A DNA stretch of 6,929 nucleotides from an uncultured Mucilaginibacter sp. (GTDB lineage Bacteria; Bacteroidota; Bacteroidia; Sphingobacteriales; Sphingobacteriaceae), in contig NZ_CAMLOV010000232.1 of NCBI RefSeq assembly GCF_946481715.1, forward strand, positions 1-6,929, given 5' to 3'. Below are positions 6,821 through 6,929 of this stretch, piece by piece; position 1 is the stretch's first letter; each line of letters opens with the position of its first letter. Both the position numbers and the translations under genes were made by a program. The notes under the pieces were generated by a model. That model did no database searches, was not told the origin of the DNA, and saw nothing but the letters and a program-made list of their open reading frames with translations.

Positions 6821-6929
6821 TTATGGTAATTTACAGGATGTGGCAGGCCATTGGCCATCTTTTTAAGGCCGGGTGCCATCCGCCAAACTAACTATGCAAC
6901 CGATTGTTTTTTAAAATAACGGCATAATT

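Noticed and set aside
6848..6858. Near-palindrome GGCCATTGGCC upstream of pdxJ
   Set aside because: Short, imperfect at the centre and about 60 bases from the start codon; nothing distinguishes it from chance.
6823..6891. A 22-residue plus-strand peptide upstream of pdxJ
   Set aside because: Too short, no supporting promoter or conservation visible; one such frame is expected by chance.

Overview
The window looks like a chromosomal segment of a Bacteroidota bacterium, most likely Sphingobacteriaceae (Mucilaginibacter/Pedobacter-like; the genus is a guess). Three observations support this. Two large exported proteins end in the type B sorting domain of the type IX secretion system (T9SS), which is restricted to this phylum. 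Good matches to the Bacteroidota promoter -7 element TAnnTTTG lie upstream of the genes, and Shine-Dalgarno sequences are absent. The flanking housekeeping proteins, GcvP and PdxJ, have Bacteroidota-like sequences.

Layout. Positions 1-717 (minus) hold the N-terminal 239 codons of gcvP, the glycine-cleavage P-protein, cut by the window edge. Positions 718-846 form a divergent intergenic region with a near-consensus gcvP promoter and a probable promoter for the rightward genes. Positions 847-2529 (plus) encode a 560-residue secreted protein with four SprB-like repeats, an Ig-like module and a T9SS type B sorting domain. After 46 bp, positions 2576-6073 (plus) encode a 1165-residue secreted protein with an N-terminal parallel beta-helix, an Ig-like segment, six SprB-like repeats, another Ig-like module and the same sorting domain. 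Positions 6070-6786 (minus) hold complete pdxJ (pyridoxine 5'-phosphate synthase), whose stop codon overlaps that of the preceding gene. Positions 6787-6929 hold the pdxJ promoter and nothing else that I can support.

How the genes fit together. The two rightward genes form a small surface-protein cassette, probably co-transcribed. They are related in their C-terminal halves and differ mainly in whether the beta-helix is present. Both should be exported by Sec, moved across the outer membrane by T9SS and released or anchored at the surface, where an adhesive or glycan-contacting role is plausible but unproven. No PorP/SprF-like partner gene is visible here. The flanking genes share a cofactor theme (PdxJ makes pyridoxal phosphate precursor, GcvP uses pyridoxal phosphate), but no sequence evidence ties them to the cassette.

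I found no RNA genes, mobile elements, CRISPR arrays or defence genes. The most useful unusual points are the start-site correction for the 560-residue protein, the paralogous architecture of the tandem pair with one cysteine pair per repeat, the 4-bp convergent stop overlap, and a pdxJ promoter so close to the ATG that the transcript may be leaderless. I see no clear case for a wholly new biological system.
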